Below are positions 5,940 through 14,061 of a stretch of DNA of 14,536 nt, one piece after another. The stretch covers positions 1-14,536 of the forward strand of contig DKYZ01000031.1 in assembly GCA_002493515.1 (NCBI GenBank), read 5' to 3'. How positions within the stretch are numbered: the first letter of the stretch is position 1; each line of letters begins with the position of its first letter. Position numbers and translations under genes: made by a program. The DNA is from Porphyromonadaceae bacterium UBA7087 (GTDB taxonomy: Bacteria > Bacteroidota > Bacteroidia > Bacteroidales > Muribaculaceae). The notes beneath the pieces are model-generated. The model ran no database searches, was not told where the DNA came from, and saw only the letters and a list, made by a program, of their open reading frames with translations.

Positions 5940-7736
5940 ATGAAACAAATATCCCCAGCCATCATCAATATGCCCGGACATCATCTATCGCGATATATCA
6001 TCCTTCTGGCTATCCTCATCCATGCATTCCCCGCCAAAGCATCATTCCCTGCGGAGACAATCACAAGAGATGCACGCGCGATTGAGGTGAACCTCAGCGA
6101 GTACGGCCGACGCATACACTCACTCCCCGCCGATTCACTGTTCAGGCTTGGGACGGGTTTCCTGAACAGGGCAACCGAGGCCCCCGACAGCGCCCTGATA
6201 TGCTATATCACTGCCCAGAACCGTCTTGATAGGGAACATGACAGAAATATGATAGCGGCTATCGCCAAAACATTCATAAACACCGCATATATCTATAGCC
6301 ACACGTATCATGACTATGGGGAAGCATATATGAACCTCAGAAAGGCCGAGGAATTATGTTCTGAAAACTCCCTTGACTCCCTGATGCCGATTGTGCTACA
6401 CAGCTTTGCGACACTGCGAAACTGCAATTACAGGATTCAGAACAGCGGACAGACTTACCGTCAGGATAAAAATCCGATGATGAAATACTTCAAAAAGGCA
6501 TTCCTGACTGCCCAGAAAGCCGGACTGCATGACATAATGGCATACGCAGTCTTCAACTCTTTGGAAGCATGCGAAGGGAAAAAAGACACAACGGCTGTTG
6601 TCGAACTGGCCCACCGTTATCTGAATTCCGATATTCCCGACAGCAATCCCTCAAAAAATTTCATAACGAACCTATGCCACGGCGTGATCCACTTCTCAAA
6701 AGGCGACTACGGGAAGGCGATTGATTATTACAGCTCGATGATTCCCGCCGGATTTCCGCTCAAGCAGGACTCTCTTATTATGGCCCGGGGACGGGACGGC
6801 CTTATAGCCAAGGCATACGAGGCAATGGGAATGCACCACAAAAGCGATGAGATACTCACCGGAATCCTGCGGCAGGCCGTGGAGCAGAATCATCTTGAGG
6901 AACAGCTGATAATCTATAAACGTCTGTACAGTCTCCACCGTGACCTCGCCGACCGGGAAAAAGCCAAGGAATACCAACTCGCATATTTCATCACAAAAGA
7001 GAAAATCTCCCGGATGGGCGGCAACGGCACATCAATCAATGAGATTGAACTGAAACAGACTCTCCGGAATTATCAAAAATCCCTTCTTCTTGCCTCGGTC
7101 AAGGAGCGGCATGACCGGATTCTGATATTATGCATATCCATAGCCGCGCTGTGTGCCGTGGCAGCGCTCATCCTTACAATACACTACTCACGGAAACGCA
7201 GGAATTACATAATGGAGCTATATAAAAAGAACCTCAGCCGCGAGACAGACACCGGGAAAGGGAGGATTTCTGCTGAAAATCCGGACCCACAGGCGGCGAC
7301 AACAGACGGGACACCGCCACAAGACATCCAAAAGAGTGACCCCTCCATCACGTCAGACCTGAGCCAATCCAACAGAGCAGATCCGGAACTGATTGAAAAA
7401 ATCGAGCGAATAATACGTGAGGACCGTTCCGTCTTCGACCCGGACTATCAGATGGCGCGTCTCTGCTCGCAAGTGGGATCCAACCCTACATATGTCTCAC
7501 GTGCGATAAACTCCCATTACGGCAAAAGCTTCAAGGCCCTGCTCACCGAAAGGCGTGTGCGCGAGGCCTGCCGGTATTTTGACGACCCGGTCAGCAATTC
7601 CACGTTGACAATCGAGGCCATATGCCTCAATGTCGGATTCAGGAGCCGCACGGCTTTCGCGTCCGCCTTCAAGAACGTCACGGGACTCACCCCTTCCGAA
7701 TACAGGCAGGCCGCACGGAAATATATGCCTTCCTGA
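5940..7736 (+). CDS. Membrane-bound TPR regulator with AraC-type DNA-binding domain
   Basis: A 598-residue one-component regulator. The N-terminus has a signal sequence or first membrane segment ('YIILLAILIHAFPAKA'). Residues about 40-380 are TPR-like helices ('DYGEAYMNLRKAEELC', 'KGDYGKAIDYYSSM'), probably periplasmic. A single membrane segment follows at about 394-415 ('ILILCISIAALCAVAALIL'), ended by the positive cluster HYSRKRR. After a polar linker, residues about 482-598 form an AraC/XylS helix-turn-helix domain: 'DYQMARLCSQVGSNPTYVSR' is the first helix-turn-helix, and 'TIEAICLNVGFRSRTAFASA' with 'FKNVTGLTPSEYR' is the conserved second. It would sense a signal outside the cytoplasm and control transcription directly. 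Likely targets are the divergent fimbrial operon or the secreted-protein genes downstream; this is inference from position. A strong terminator follows. Confidence 0.88.
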   Translation: MKQISPAIINMPGHHLSRYIILLAILIHAFPAKASFPAETITRDARAIEVNLSEYGRRIHSLPADSLFRLGTGFLNRATEAPDSALICYITAQNRLDREHDRNMIAAIAKTFINTAYIYSHTYHDYGEAYMNLRKAEELCSENSLDSLMPIVLHSFATLRNCNYRIQNSGQTYRQDKNPMMKYFKKAFLTAQKAGLHDIMAYAVFNSLEACEGKKDTTAVVELAHRYLNSDIPDSNPSKNFITNLCHGVIHFSKGDYGKAIDYYSSMIPAGFPLKQDSLIMARGRDGLIAKAYEAMGMHHKSDEILTGILRQAVEQNHLEEQLIIYKRLYSLHRDLADREKAKEYQLAYFITKEKISRMGGNGTSINEIELKQTLRNYQKSLLLASVKERHDRILILCISIAALCAVAALILTIHYSRKRRNYIMELYKKNLSRETDTGKGRISAENPDPQAATTDGTPPQDIQKSDPSITSDLSQSNRADPELIEKIERIIREDRSVFDPDYQMARLCSQVGSNPTYVSRAINSHYGKSFKALLTERRVREACRYFDDPVSNSTLTIEAICLNVGFRSRTAFASAFKNVTGLTPSEYRQAARKYMPS

Positions 7737-7762
7737 CCCCAGCCGGATGTATTTCTTCCCAT

Positions 7763-7806
7763 ATCGCGTATTCCTACACAAATGGGATGCGCGATTTTGT
7801 CTTTTA
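7763..7806 (+). terminator. Rho-independent terminator of the regulator gene
   Basis: A 12-bp stem, ATCGCGTATTCC (7763-7774) with GGGATGCGCGAT (7784-7795), contains two G-T wobble pairs and encloses a 9-nt loop. It is followed by TTTTGTCTTTT. It starts 26 bp after the regulator stop codon, so the regulator appears to be a single-gene transcript separate from the secreted-protein genes. Confidence 0.7.
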
Positions 7807-7864
7807 TATTGAAAACAGGTCTTCTTCCGCATTGACAATCAATCAATTTCAGATTCAAAGACAC

Positions 7865-7872
7865 TAAATTTG
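7865..7872 (+). promoter_or_regulatory. -7 box for the secreted-protein gene pair
   Basis: TAAATTTG matches TAnnTTTG exactly and lies 42 bp upstream of the ATG at 7915. I see no good -33 TTTG at the usual distance, which may mean the promoter needs an activator. The leader between the box and the ATG is AC-rich near its end (CTACAAAAAACAAACACC). Confidence 0.5.
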
Positions 7873-7914
7873 CCGTCGGAAATCATTCCACTGTAACTAC
7901 AAAAAACAAACACC

Positions 7915-9618
7915 ATGAAGAAAAGACTTACCTTCATCGCCACAGCGATGGCCGCTGCCGCCACAATGACAGCCGCATCGCCCGCGCAACAGAACCAGAC
8001 CCCTGTAGGCAGACCGGAAGCACCTGCCTGTCTCCACAAGGCAATCACAAAGGACGCACGACAGAAAGCTCCGGAGAGAACCGCCGAAGGCTGGAAGTTC
8101 GACGTATCGGCCGATCAGATCATCTACGACCAGCCGGCCGGAGAGCTGAGGATGTATTCCAAGGCATGCGACTACTACGGATATACACTTTGGGGAGCAA
8201 TGCAGGGCTCGTCAAACGGAATGCCATGCAAGATTGTGGAGGCCGCGGACGGCGCATTCTATATCTACAATCCCTTCTCGGCAGTCGACACCAAGACCTG
8301 GCTGAAGGCCGAAATCGACGGAGAGCGTATGACGATAAAGATGCCCCAGGCCATCTACGCCGATTCCGACGGTGAGAACGATTATGTGTATGTCGCGCAG
8401 ATGTGTCACTTCGAGTGGGACGATGACGGTCATGAGCAAGGGAAATACTATCCGGAAGAGGGCGAGACCGAGATTGTCTTCAACAAGGAGGGCGACACAT
8501 GGGTGATGCAGCCCTGGGAGGAGGTCAACGAGCACCCCATGATAATGGGACTTGTCTCGGCCGATGACGGCGCATGGTGCGTATACAGCGACTGGAACAT
8601 CCGCCTCACCCCATTCACAGAGACCACAGTCGAGCTTCCCGCCTCGGTTGAGCCTGAGGAATGGATCATGAACTATGCCGTGGATGTGGATGCTCAGAAC
8701 ATATGCGGCAATTTCATAAGGCTGGCACTCGACGGCAACGACGTCTATCTCAGCGGAATCTCCTCCATGTTCCCGGAGGCCTGGATAAAGGGAACTCTCT
8801 CGGAGGGAAAGATGGAGTTCCCCTCGGGGCAGTATCTCGGAGCTGACGAGATGTCGAATGCATTCGGTTACTTTTTCGGCCTATCGGAAGAGAGGAAATA
8901 TAATGAGGAATGGGACTACTGGTATTCGGAATACAAAAATGAGCCTTCACTCGTATTTGAGAAGGATGAGGCGACCGGCAACTACACCACTGCATTGACT
9001 CTCGGAATCATGAAAGGGAAAAACATGACATCATTCATCGACTACTACAACACCCCGATCCTGAGTGAAAAGACGGAAATTACAGACTTCACCCCGATGA
9101 ACCCGATTTTCAACTATTACAGCGCGCCGGGCGAATATTCGGGTTCCCTTTATTTTGACTTCCCCATACTGAACATCGACGGACAGCTGCTCGACACCGC
9201 CAATCTCTATTACCGTATGTTTGTCGATGGAGAAGTGTTTGAATTCTATTCCGATGAATATGAGGGTGTGGAAGACGGAACAACAGAGATTCCGTTTGAT
9301 TTCACAAACGAGGCGTCAATCGGAAGTTACGGCACATGCAATGTCACACACTTCTTCTCGATCTCCTTCTTTGACTACGAGACCATCGGCATTCAGACAT
9401 TCTATCGCGACGGCGAGAAGGAATATGCCTCCGATATCGTGCAGATGGTAGGCCCGGATGTATCGGTAGACTCATTGAATGCCGACCGGAAACCTGTCGC
9501 CGAAACCTGGTACGACCTCTCCGGACGCCGCGTCGCCAATCCGGCTAACGGCATATATATCAGACGTATTGAATATTCCGACGGTTCGACCCGCTCCCTC
9601 AAGACCGTATTGAAATAA
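7915..9618 (+). CDS. Secreted protein with type IX-like C-terminal sorting tail, function unknown
   Basis: A 567-residue exported protein. The first ~24 residues are a clear signal peptide (MKKR, then an alanine-rich core, 'AASPAQ'). The long middle part is acidic, rich in Tyr, Trp, Asp and Glu, and looks beta-rich; I recognise no named catalytic domain in it. The last ~38 residues, from 'TWYDLSGRRVANPANGIYI' through 'DGSTRSLKTVLK', form a sorting-type tail of the kind cleaved or used for surface attachment through type IX secretion. The same tail ends the next gene and, in variant form, two more in this window. It is preceded by its own -7 box and is 70 bp from the Omp28-family gene, with a hairpin between. 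Function is unknown beyond export; surface location is an inference from the tail. Confidence 0.8.
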   Translation: MKKRLTFIATAMAAAATMTAASPAQQNQTPVGRPEAPACLHKAITKDARQKAPERTAEGWKFDVSADQIIYDQPAGELRMYSKACDYYGYTLWGAMQGSSNGMPCKIVEAADGAFYIYNPFSAVDTKTWLKAEIDGERMTIKMPQAIYADSDGENDYVYVAQMCHFEWDDDGHEQGKYYPEEGETEIVFNKEGDTWVMQPWEEVNEHPMIMGLVSADDGAWCVYSDWNIRLTPFTETTVELPASVEPEEWIMNYAVDVDAQNICGNFIRLALDGNDVYLSGISSMFPEAWIKGTLSEGKMEFPSGQYLGADEMSNAFGYFFGLSEERKYNEEWDYWYSEYKNEPSLVFEKDEATGNYTTALTLGIMKGKNMTSFIDYYNTPILSEKTEITDFTPMNPIFNYYSAPGEYSGSLYFDFPILNIDGQLLDTANLYYRMFVDGEVFEFYSDEYEGVEDGTTEIPFDFTNEASIGSYGTCNVTHFFSISFFDYETIGIQTFYRDGEKEYASDIVQMVGPDVSVDSLNADRKPVAETWYDLSGRRVANPANGIYIRRIEYSDGSTRSLKTVLK

Positions 9619-9631
9619 TGATATCCACCGG

Positions 9632-9656
9632 CCCGGACGGCGACACACCGTCCGGG
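9632..9656 (+). terminator. Intergenic hairpin between the two secreted-protein genes
   Basis: CCCGGACGG (9632-9640) and CCGTCCGGG (9648-9656) form a perfect 9-bp GC-rich stem with a 7-nt loop, 13 bp after the stop at 9618. The following sequence, TCGCTTAATCTTTC, has only a weak T-tract. I see no convincing promoter in the 32 bp left before the next ATG, so it may act as a partial terminator or mRNA-stability element within an operon. Confidence 0.5.
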
Positions 9657-9688
9657 TCGCTTAATCTTTCAGTCAATACCATTACAGC

Positions 9689-11527
9689 ATGAAAAATATC
9701 TTTATAACCGCACTGTGCCTTTCCACGGCCCTATCGATGACGGCCGTGGAGATGGAATACACATATAACGTCAACAACGACGACCCGATGGTTTACGGCT
9801 TCAACAAAAAGGAGACTTATGATGTGGCCGTCCTTCTCAACGATCCGACACTTATCGGAGCGAAGGTATCGGGAATGAAGGTGTTCCTCCCCGTTGACGA
9901 ATCGTCATTAGCGAATCTTTCGGCATGGATGACGAGCGAACTGAAATTAGACGAAAAGGTAAACTCGCCGGACATATGTTCCGTGGAGGCATCCTATTCG
10001 GACTATTATCTGTCGGCCACATTTCCCGAGCCATACACCATCACGGCCGACGGCGTGTATGTAGGCTATAGTTTCGACATAACCGACCTGACCGTCAAGG
10101 AGGACTATCCCGGAAAACCGATAGCGGTTGTCAAAGGGGATATGGATGGCGGGCTTTATGTCCATTCAAGCCGCACCCGCAAGAAATGGACAGACCTCGT
10201 GGCCGACCTGGGCGCCGTCAGCATGATTGTAGTGACTCTTGATGTCGATTACAACGATTATGACGCCGCAGTCGACCTTCCCGCAAATTCCTACCTGCCA
10301 TTGGACGAGGAATATCCAGTGCCGGTAAAGATTGTGAACCACGGGCAGAATCCTATCCGTGAGATCGGATATTCCTATACAATCGGGGATTTTACCGGCG
10401 AGGGCACCCTTAGCCTCGATGAGCCGATAAACTCCATAGGCGACAACGCCATTGTGCGTATTCCGATGAAGACCGAGGCCGCAATCGGCTCCTATCCCTT
10501 CACATTCACTCTTGAGACTGTCAACGGAGAGGCCAACACCGACCCCGCCCGTGTGTCGACAGGGGAGCTTTCGGTTATTCCATTTGTCCCCGTGAACCGC
10601 CCTCTTGTGGAGGAATACACCGGACTGAACTGCGGTTTCTGCCCACGCGGCTATATAGCGATGGAGGAGATGAACCGCATACAGGGCGACCTGTTCATAG
10701 GAATGGCATACCACAGTGACAGCTACGAGTCGAAAAACGCCATGGTGGTGATGGAGTATGAGGATTTCCCCTGTCAGGTAAGTGGATACCCTTACGGGAC
10801 TATCAACCGCATGGCTGGAATGGATCCCTCGGAATTCCCCTATGTCTGGGAAGATTACCGCGACGATATGCCGATGGCGGATCTTGATGTCACGGCGGAA
10901 TGGACCGACAGCGACATGACGGAGCTCCGCGCCACAGCCAATGTCCGTTTCATCAAGGATTTTGACAACCATGACTATAGGCTTGCGATAGCCCTTGTGG
11001 CCGACAATCTCTTCAACGACTCCTGGAAGCAGAGCAACTATTTCGCTGGGAAAGAGCCCGAAGGAATCGAAAGCGAGCTGTGGGATCTCTTCATCAACGG
11101 CTACTCGAAAGTGGAGGGGCTGACATTCAATGATGTGGTTGTATATTACAAGGATGTCAAAGGCATCGAGGGGGCATTGCCTGAATCGATTGCTGTGGGA
11201 GAGACCATATCATACAACTACAGTGTGAAAATGGAGGATGTAGTAAACCTCGGCGGCAAGCAGTTCATGAATCCGGAGGCCAAGCTGCACTTTGTGGCGA
11301 TGGTGCTTGACGGAAACACCGGCTACGCGATAAACAGCAACAAGTCGGCCGACGTTGCCTACACCACGGTAGGTGTGGATGAAATCGGATCCAACGCCGA
11401 AGTGACGGCGACTGTGTATCTCGATCTACAGGGACGACGCGTAGACTGTCCTCAAAATGGAATCTTCATAAAGGAGGATACTCTTGCCGACGGATCGGTA
11501 CGCATCAGCAAGGTCGTCGTAAGATAG
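9689..11527 (+). CDS. Omp28-family secreted protein with thioredoxin-like CGFC motif
   Basis: A 612-residue exported protein with an N-terminal signal peptide (MKNIFITALCLSTALSMTA). Residues about 20-300 are beta-rich; 'DLPANSYLPLDEEYPVPVKI' resembles an Ig-like sandwich. At about 305-330 comes the Omp28 signature 'LVEEYTGLNCGFCPRG', with C315-G-F-C318 as a thioredoxin-like CxxC, and a long region follows with 'MAYHSDSY', 'DFPCQVSGYPYGTINR' and 'DYRLAIALVADNL'. The last ~38 residues (575-612), 'LDLQGRRVDCPQNGIFI' to 'DGSVRISKVVVR', form the same sorting-type tail as the gene before. Omp28 proteins are outer-membrane or surface proteins of Bacteroidota with no settled function; the CxxC suggests redox or disulphide handling but this is unproven. 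It ends at a strong shared terminator. Confidence 0.87.
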   Translation: MKNIFITALCLSTALSMTAVEMEYTYNVNNDDPMVYGFNKKETYDVAVLLNDPTLIGAKVSGMKVFLPVDESSLANLSAWMTSELKLDEKVNSPDICSVEASYSDYYLSATFPEPYTITADGVYVGYSFDITDLTVKEDYPGKPIAVVKGDMDGGLYVHSSRTRKKWTDLVADLGAVSMIVVTLDVDYNDYDAAVDLPANSYLPLDEEYPVPVKIVNHGQNPIREIGYSYTIGDFTGEGTLSLDEPINSIGDNAIVRIPMKTEAAIGSYPFTFTLETVNGEANTDPARVSTGELSVIPFVPVNRPLVEEYTGLNCGFCPRGYIAMEEMNRIQGDLFIGMAYHSDSYESKNAMVVMEYEDFPCQVSGYPYGTINRMAGMDPSEFPYVWEDYRDDMPMADLDVTAEWTDSDMTELRATANVRFIKDFDNHDYRLAIALVADNLFNDSWKQSNYFAGKEPEGIESELWDLFINGYSKVEGLTFNDVVVYYKDVKGIEGALPESIAVGETISYNYSVKMEDVVNLGGKQFMNPEAKLHFVAMVLDGNTGYAINSNKSADVAYTTVGVDEIGSNAEVTATVYLDLQGRRVDCPQNGIFIKEDTLADGSVRISKVVVR

Positions 11528-11562
11528 TCTATACTTACACATCTGTTACACGATAAAATCCA

Positions 11563-11589
11563 GGGGGCTGCCGGTTGTCGGCAGCCCCC
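11563..11589. terminator. Strong bidirectional terminator between convergent genes
   Basis: GGGGGCTGCCG (11563-11573) and CGGCAGCCCCC (11579-11589) form a perfect 11-bp stem with the 5-nt loop GTTGT. On the plus strand TTATCATC follows; on the minus strand TGGATTTTATCG follows. It lies between the 3' ends of the Omp28-family gene and the DUF1846 gene and can serve both. Confidence 0.8.
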
Positions 11590-11613
11590 TTATCATCAAC
11601 CCGGTTTGGGATA

Positions 11614-13092
11614 TTACTTCAGTGTCTTTCCAGGCTTCGGCTTGGGGTCGCACGTAAGGCCGACGCCGAGTTTCTTGAAAATCTTGTGGTCAACCTCGCC
11701 GAGCATCACCGTGGAATGCACCTGGCAGCCGTCGAGCTCGGGCAGACACGCCAACGCGCGGCGGCACGCCTCGTCGTGGGTGCTGAGCACCGACAGGGCC
11801 ACGAGCACCTCATCGGTGTGCAGACGCGGGTTGCGGCTCCGCAGATACTCTATCTTGGTATGCTGGATGGGCGCGATCATATCCTGAGGGATAAGCTTGA
11901 CGGAATGGTCGATGCCGGCGAGATGCTTGATGGCGTTGAGGATAAGCGCGGCAGAGGGGCCGAGCAGGTCGCTCGACTCAGCTGTGATGATTGTCCCGTC
12001 GGCCAGCTCGATGGCGGAACAGGGCAGCCCGCTATCAGAGGCACGCTTGCGCGCCGCTGCTATCTGCGGACGCTCGTCGGGGCTGATGCGGGCCTGGTTG
12101 AGCAGGAGCGCGATCTTGTTCACCTCGCCGTCGTTGCCCGCTCCCGTGGCAAGCTTGTTGAGCGCGGTGAAATACCGGCGTATTATCTCGTTGCGGGAGG
12201 CTTCCTTGCACACCTCGTCGTCGCTGATGCAGAATCCCACCATGTTCACGCCCATATCCGTAGCCGACTTGTAGGGGTTCACGCCGTAGACTCCCTCGAA
12301 AAGGGCGTTGAGCACCGGGAAGATCTCTATGTCGCGGTTATAGTTGATGGCGATCTTTCCGTAAGCCTCCAGATGGAAGGGGTCGATCATGTTGACATCG
12401 TTGAGGTCGGCGGTGGCAGCCTCGTAGGCGATGTTGACAGGATGTTTGAGCGGAAGGCTCCATACGGGGAAGGTCTCGAACTTGGCGTATCCGGCCTCGA
12501 TGCCTCGGCGGTGCTCGTTGTAGAGCTGGCTGAGGCAGACGGCCATCTTGCCGCTTCCGGGGCCGGGGGCGGTGACGATCACCAACGGGCGTGTGGTCTC
12601 GACGTAGTCGTTGCGGCCGAATCCCTCGTCGGAGTCGATGAGCGCCACGTTGTGGGGGTAGCCCTCGATGGTGTAATGATAGTAGGTGGTGATGTCAAGG
12701 CGCGCGAGACGCTCACGGAAGGCGTCGGCGCTGGCCTGGCCGTCGTAGTGGGTGATTACCACCGAGCTGACCAGGAAGCCGCGCTTCATGAACTCGGAGC
12801 GCAGACGGAGCACGTCTTCGTCGTAGGTGATGCCCAGGTCGTTGCGCACCTTGTTTTTCTCGATGTCTACGGCGGAGATCACGATTACGATTTCCGCGCT
12901 GTCGGCGAGCTGGCTGAGCATGCGCAGCTTGCTGTCGGGCTGAAATCCGGGGAGGACGCGGCTGGCGTGGTAGTCGTCAAACAGCTTCCCGCCCAACTCT
13001 AAATACAACTTGTTGCCGAACTGAGCGATACGCTCCTTGATATGCTCGGACTGTATACGGAGATATTTCCCGTTGTCAAAACCAATTTTCAT
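11614..13092 (-). CDS. DUF1846-domain protein
   Basis: A 492-residue cytoplasmic protein spanning the full usual length of the DUF1846 family. It starts 'MKIGFDNGKYLRIQSEHIKE' and has 'KLYLELGGKLFDDYHASRVL', typical of that family. A glycine-rich loop, APGPGSGKMA, at residues 175-184 resembles a nucleotide-binding P-loop but has Met after the Lys. Later motifs include 'DIEIFPVLNALFEGVYG' and 'SPTDMGVN'-like 'SATDMGVNMVGF'. Structures of family members are known but the reaction is not established. An in-frame ATG at 13158 would add 22 residues, but the promoter (-7 at 13109-13102) lies between the two ATGs, and the N-terminal family motif begins at 13092, so 13092 is the start. The gene is alone and convergent with the Omp28-family gene. 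Confidence 0.92.
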   Translation of the reverse strand: MKIGFDNGKYLRIQSEHIKERIAQFGNKLYLELGGKLFDDYHASRVLPGFQPDSKLRMLSQLADSAEIVIVISAVDIEKNKVRNDLGITYDEDVLRLRSEFMKRGFLVSSVVITHYDGQASADAFRERLARLDITTYYHYTIEGYPHNVALIDSDEGFGRNDYVETTRPLVIVTAPGPGSGKMAVCLSQLYNEHRRGIEAGYAKFETFPVWSLPLKHPVNIAYEAATADLNDVNMIDPFHLEAYGKIAINYNRDIEIFPVLNALFEGVYGVNPYKSATDMGVNMVGFCISDDEVCKEASRNEIIRRYFTALNKLATGAGNDGEVNKIALLLNQARISPDERPQIAAARKRASDSGLPCSAIELADGTIITAESSDLLGPSAALILNAIKHLAGIDHSVKLIPQDMIAPIQHTKIEYLRSRNPRLHTDEVLVALSVLSTHDEACRRALACLPELDGCQVHSTVMLGEVDHKIFKKLGVGLTCDPKPKPGKTLK

Positions 13093-13101
13093 AACGGGAC
13101 A

Positions 13102-13133
13102 CAAAATTACTTCTTTTCCTCCACATGAGCAAA
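13102..13133 (-). promoter_or_regulatory. Promoter of the DUF1846 gene, giving a near-leaderless mRNA
   Basis: On the minus strand, TTTGC (13133-13129) and the exact -7 box TAATTTTG (13109-13102) are separated by 19 bp. Only 9 bp (TGTCCCGTT) lie between the -7 box and the ATG at 13092. With the usual distance to the start of transcription, the leader would be only a few bases, with no room for a ribosome-binding site. Confidence 0.7.
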
Positions 13134-13269
13134 TTTCAAAAGATTTCAATCGTTTCAACCACCCTTCGGCTCATGCCATCGACCTTTACGACCTCTTTTT
13201 TGTTTAGCTATATGGATGCCCGGCTCACGGCCGCAAAACCAATCCACGCTAAACTAAAACAGACAGTCT

Positions 13270-13878
13270 ATGAAGAAAACCATACGCATCCTCACATTGC
13301 TGACCCTCGTCATTGTCTCGGCAGCCCCGTCAATTGCCCAGTTGCGCTACGGGTTCCGGTTCGGCGGGTCGTTTGCCACTCCGTCGCTGCGCAATGCCAA
13401 GGACTACAAACTGATTAACCGGAGCGGTTTCTCGGGAGGCATGATGCTGGAATACACTCTTCCGGAGACCGGGGCTGCGGCCGATATAGCGGTGCTTTTC
13501 ACGCGCTACAGCACGCGGCTGGAGATGCCGGGGGGAGGCAGGATGAGTTTCGGACGGAATTTCATCGAAGTGCCGCTGCATCTGAAATACAAGTTCTGGC
13601 TTCCGGCTTTTTCAAATACTGTCGCGCCGGTGGTATATACGGGGCCGTCGCTGATGATAAAGACCGACAGGGTGAAGGATGATTCTCCCATGACCACCAT
13701 GCGTCTGCAGCCCGGCTGGGATGTCGGCGTCGGCATCGACATTATCAATTTCATACAGGTCACGGCAGGCTACCGGTTCGGACTTGGCAACGCGGTCAAG
13801 AGTTTCCCGGAGCGCAGCGACGCCGTGATGCGCACCAACGGCTGGAACCTCTCGGTCAGCCTCCTCTTCGACTTCTGA
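13270..13878 (+). CDS. PorT-like outer-membrane beta-barrel protein
   Basis: A 202-residue outer-membrane protein. The signal peptide ends 'APSIA' (residues 19-23) before 'QLRYGFRFGGSFATP'. The rest is made of alternating amphipathic strands ('GGMMLEYTL', 'FIEVPLHLKYKFWL', 'VAPVVYTGPSLMI', 'GWDVGVGIDI', 'VTAGYRFGLGN'), ending in 'WNLSVSLLFDF' with the C-terminal Phe used for barrel insertion. Size and pattern fit the small 8-strand barrels of the PorT/OMP_b-brl_2 type common in Bacteroidota. True PorT helps type IX secretion, but this general barrel family is broad, so that role is not implied. It is divergent from the DUF1846 gene with 177 bp between them; I see no clear TAnnTTTG box for it there. 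A perfect hairpin follows downstream. Confidence 0.85.
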   Translation: MKKTIRILTLLTLVIVSAAPSIAQLRYGFRFGGSFATPSLRNAKDYKLINRSGFSGGMMLEYTLPETGAAADIAVLFTRYSTRLEMPGGGRMSFGRNFIEVPLHLKYKFWLPAFSNTVAPVVYTGPSLMIKTDRVKDDSPMTTMRLQPGWDVGVGIDIINFIQVTAGYRFGLGNAVKSFPERSDAVMRTNGWNLSVSLLFDF

Positions 13879-13943
13879 CCACCGCCACACCTCCTCACAG
13901 CAACGAACATAAAAAGCTTTATCTAAACAACTTACAAAAGATT

Positions 13944-13972
13944 GGGCTCGGAGACGTAACGTCTCCGAGCCC
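13944..13972. terminator. Perfect 14-bp hairpin between convergent genes
   Basis: GGGCTCGGAGACGT (13944-13957) and ACGTCTCCGAGCCC (13959-13972) are exact reverse complements around a single A, so the hairpin would open a loop of 3-5 nt in RNA. It lies 66 bp after the barrel gene and 90 bp past the end of the minus-strand gene. T-tracts on both sides are weak (plus: TGGCTGAATTT; minus: AATCTTTTG). It probably terminates both transcripts. The rest of the 183-bp gap shows no supported gene. Confidence 0.65.
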
Positions 13973-14061
13973 TGGCTGAATTTAACATTATTTACAAGCC
14001 TACTTACGTAGTGTCAGAGTATCACCCTGAGTGTCGAGGCTCAGGCTGTCACCACATACTG

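Noticed and set aside
7757..7795. Possible pseudoknot (TCCCAT::ATGGGA with ATCGCG::CGCGAT) after the regulator
   Set aside because: The same bases form a simpler nested 12-bp hairpin followed by a T-rich tract, which explains the region as a terminator.
10166..10972. A 268-codon open frame on the minus strand within the Omp28-family gene
   Set aside because: It is antisense to a well-supported gene, with no promoter or recognisable domain.
11575..13002. A 475-codon open frame on the plus strand opposite the DUF1846 gene
   Set aside because: It is antisense to a clearly recognised full-length gene, starts inside the terminator region and has a low-complexity Val/Gly/Asp/His composition typical of an antisense shadow in GC-rich coding DNA.
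13093..13269. Search for a promoter of the beta-barrel gene
   Set aside because: No TAnnTTTG box with a fitting -33 box was found on the plus strand in this gap; TTTTTTG at about 13197-13203 has no -7 partner at the right distance.
14000..14060. Short reading on the minus strand (CGDSLSLDTQGDTLTLRK then TAG) and a 6-bp hairpin CCTGAG/CTCAGG at 14026-14045
   Set aside because: The frame is closed directly upstream by TAA and lies beyond the stop of the secreted-protein tail; it could be a remnant of a gene end but is too short to support. The 6-bp stem is of a kind expected by chance.
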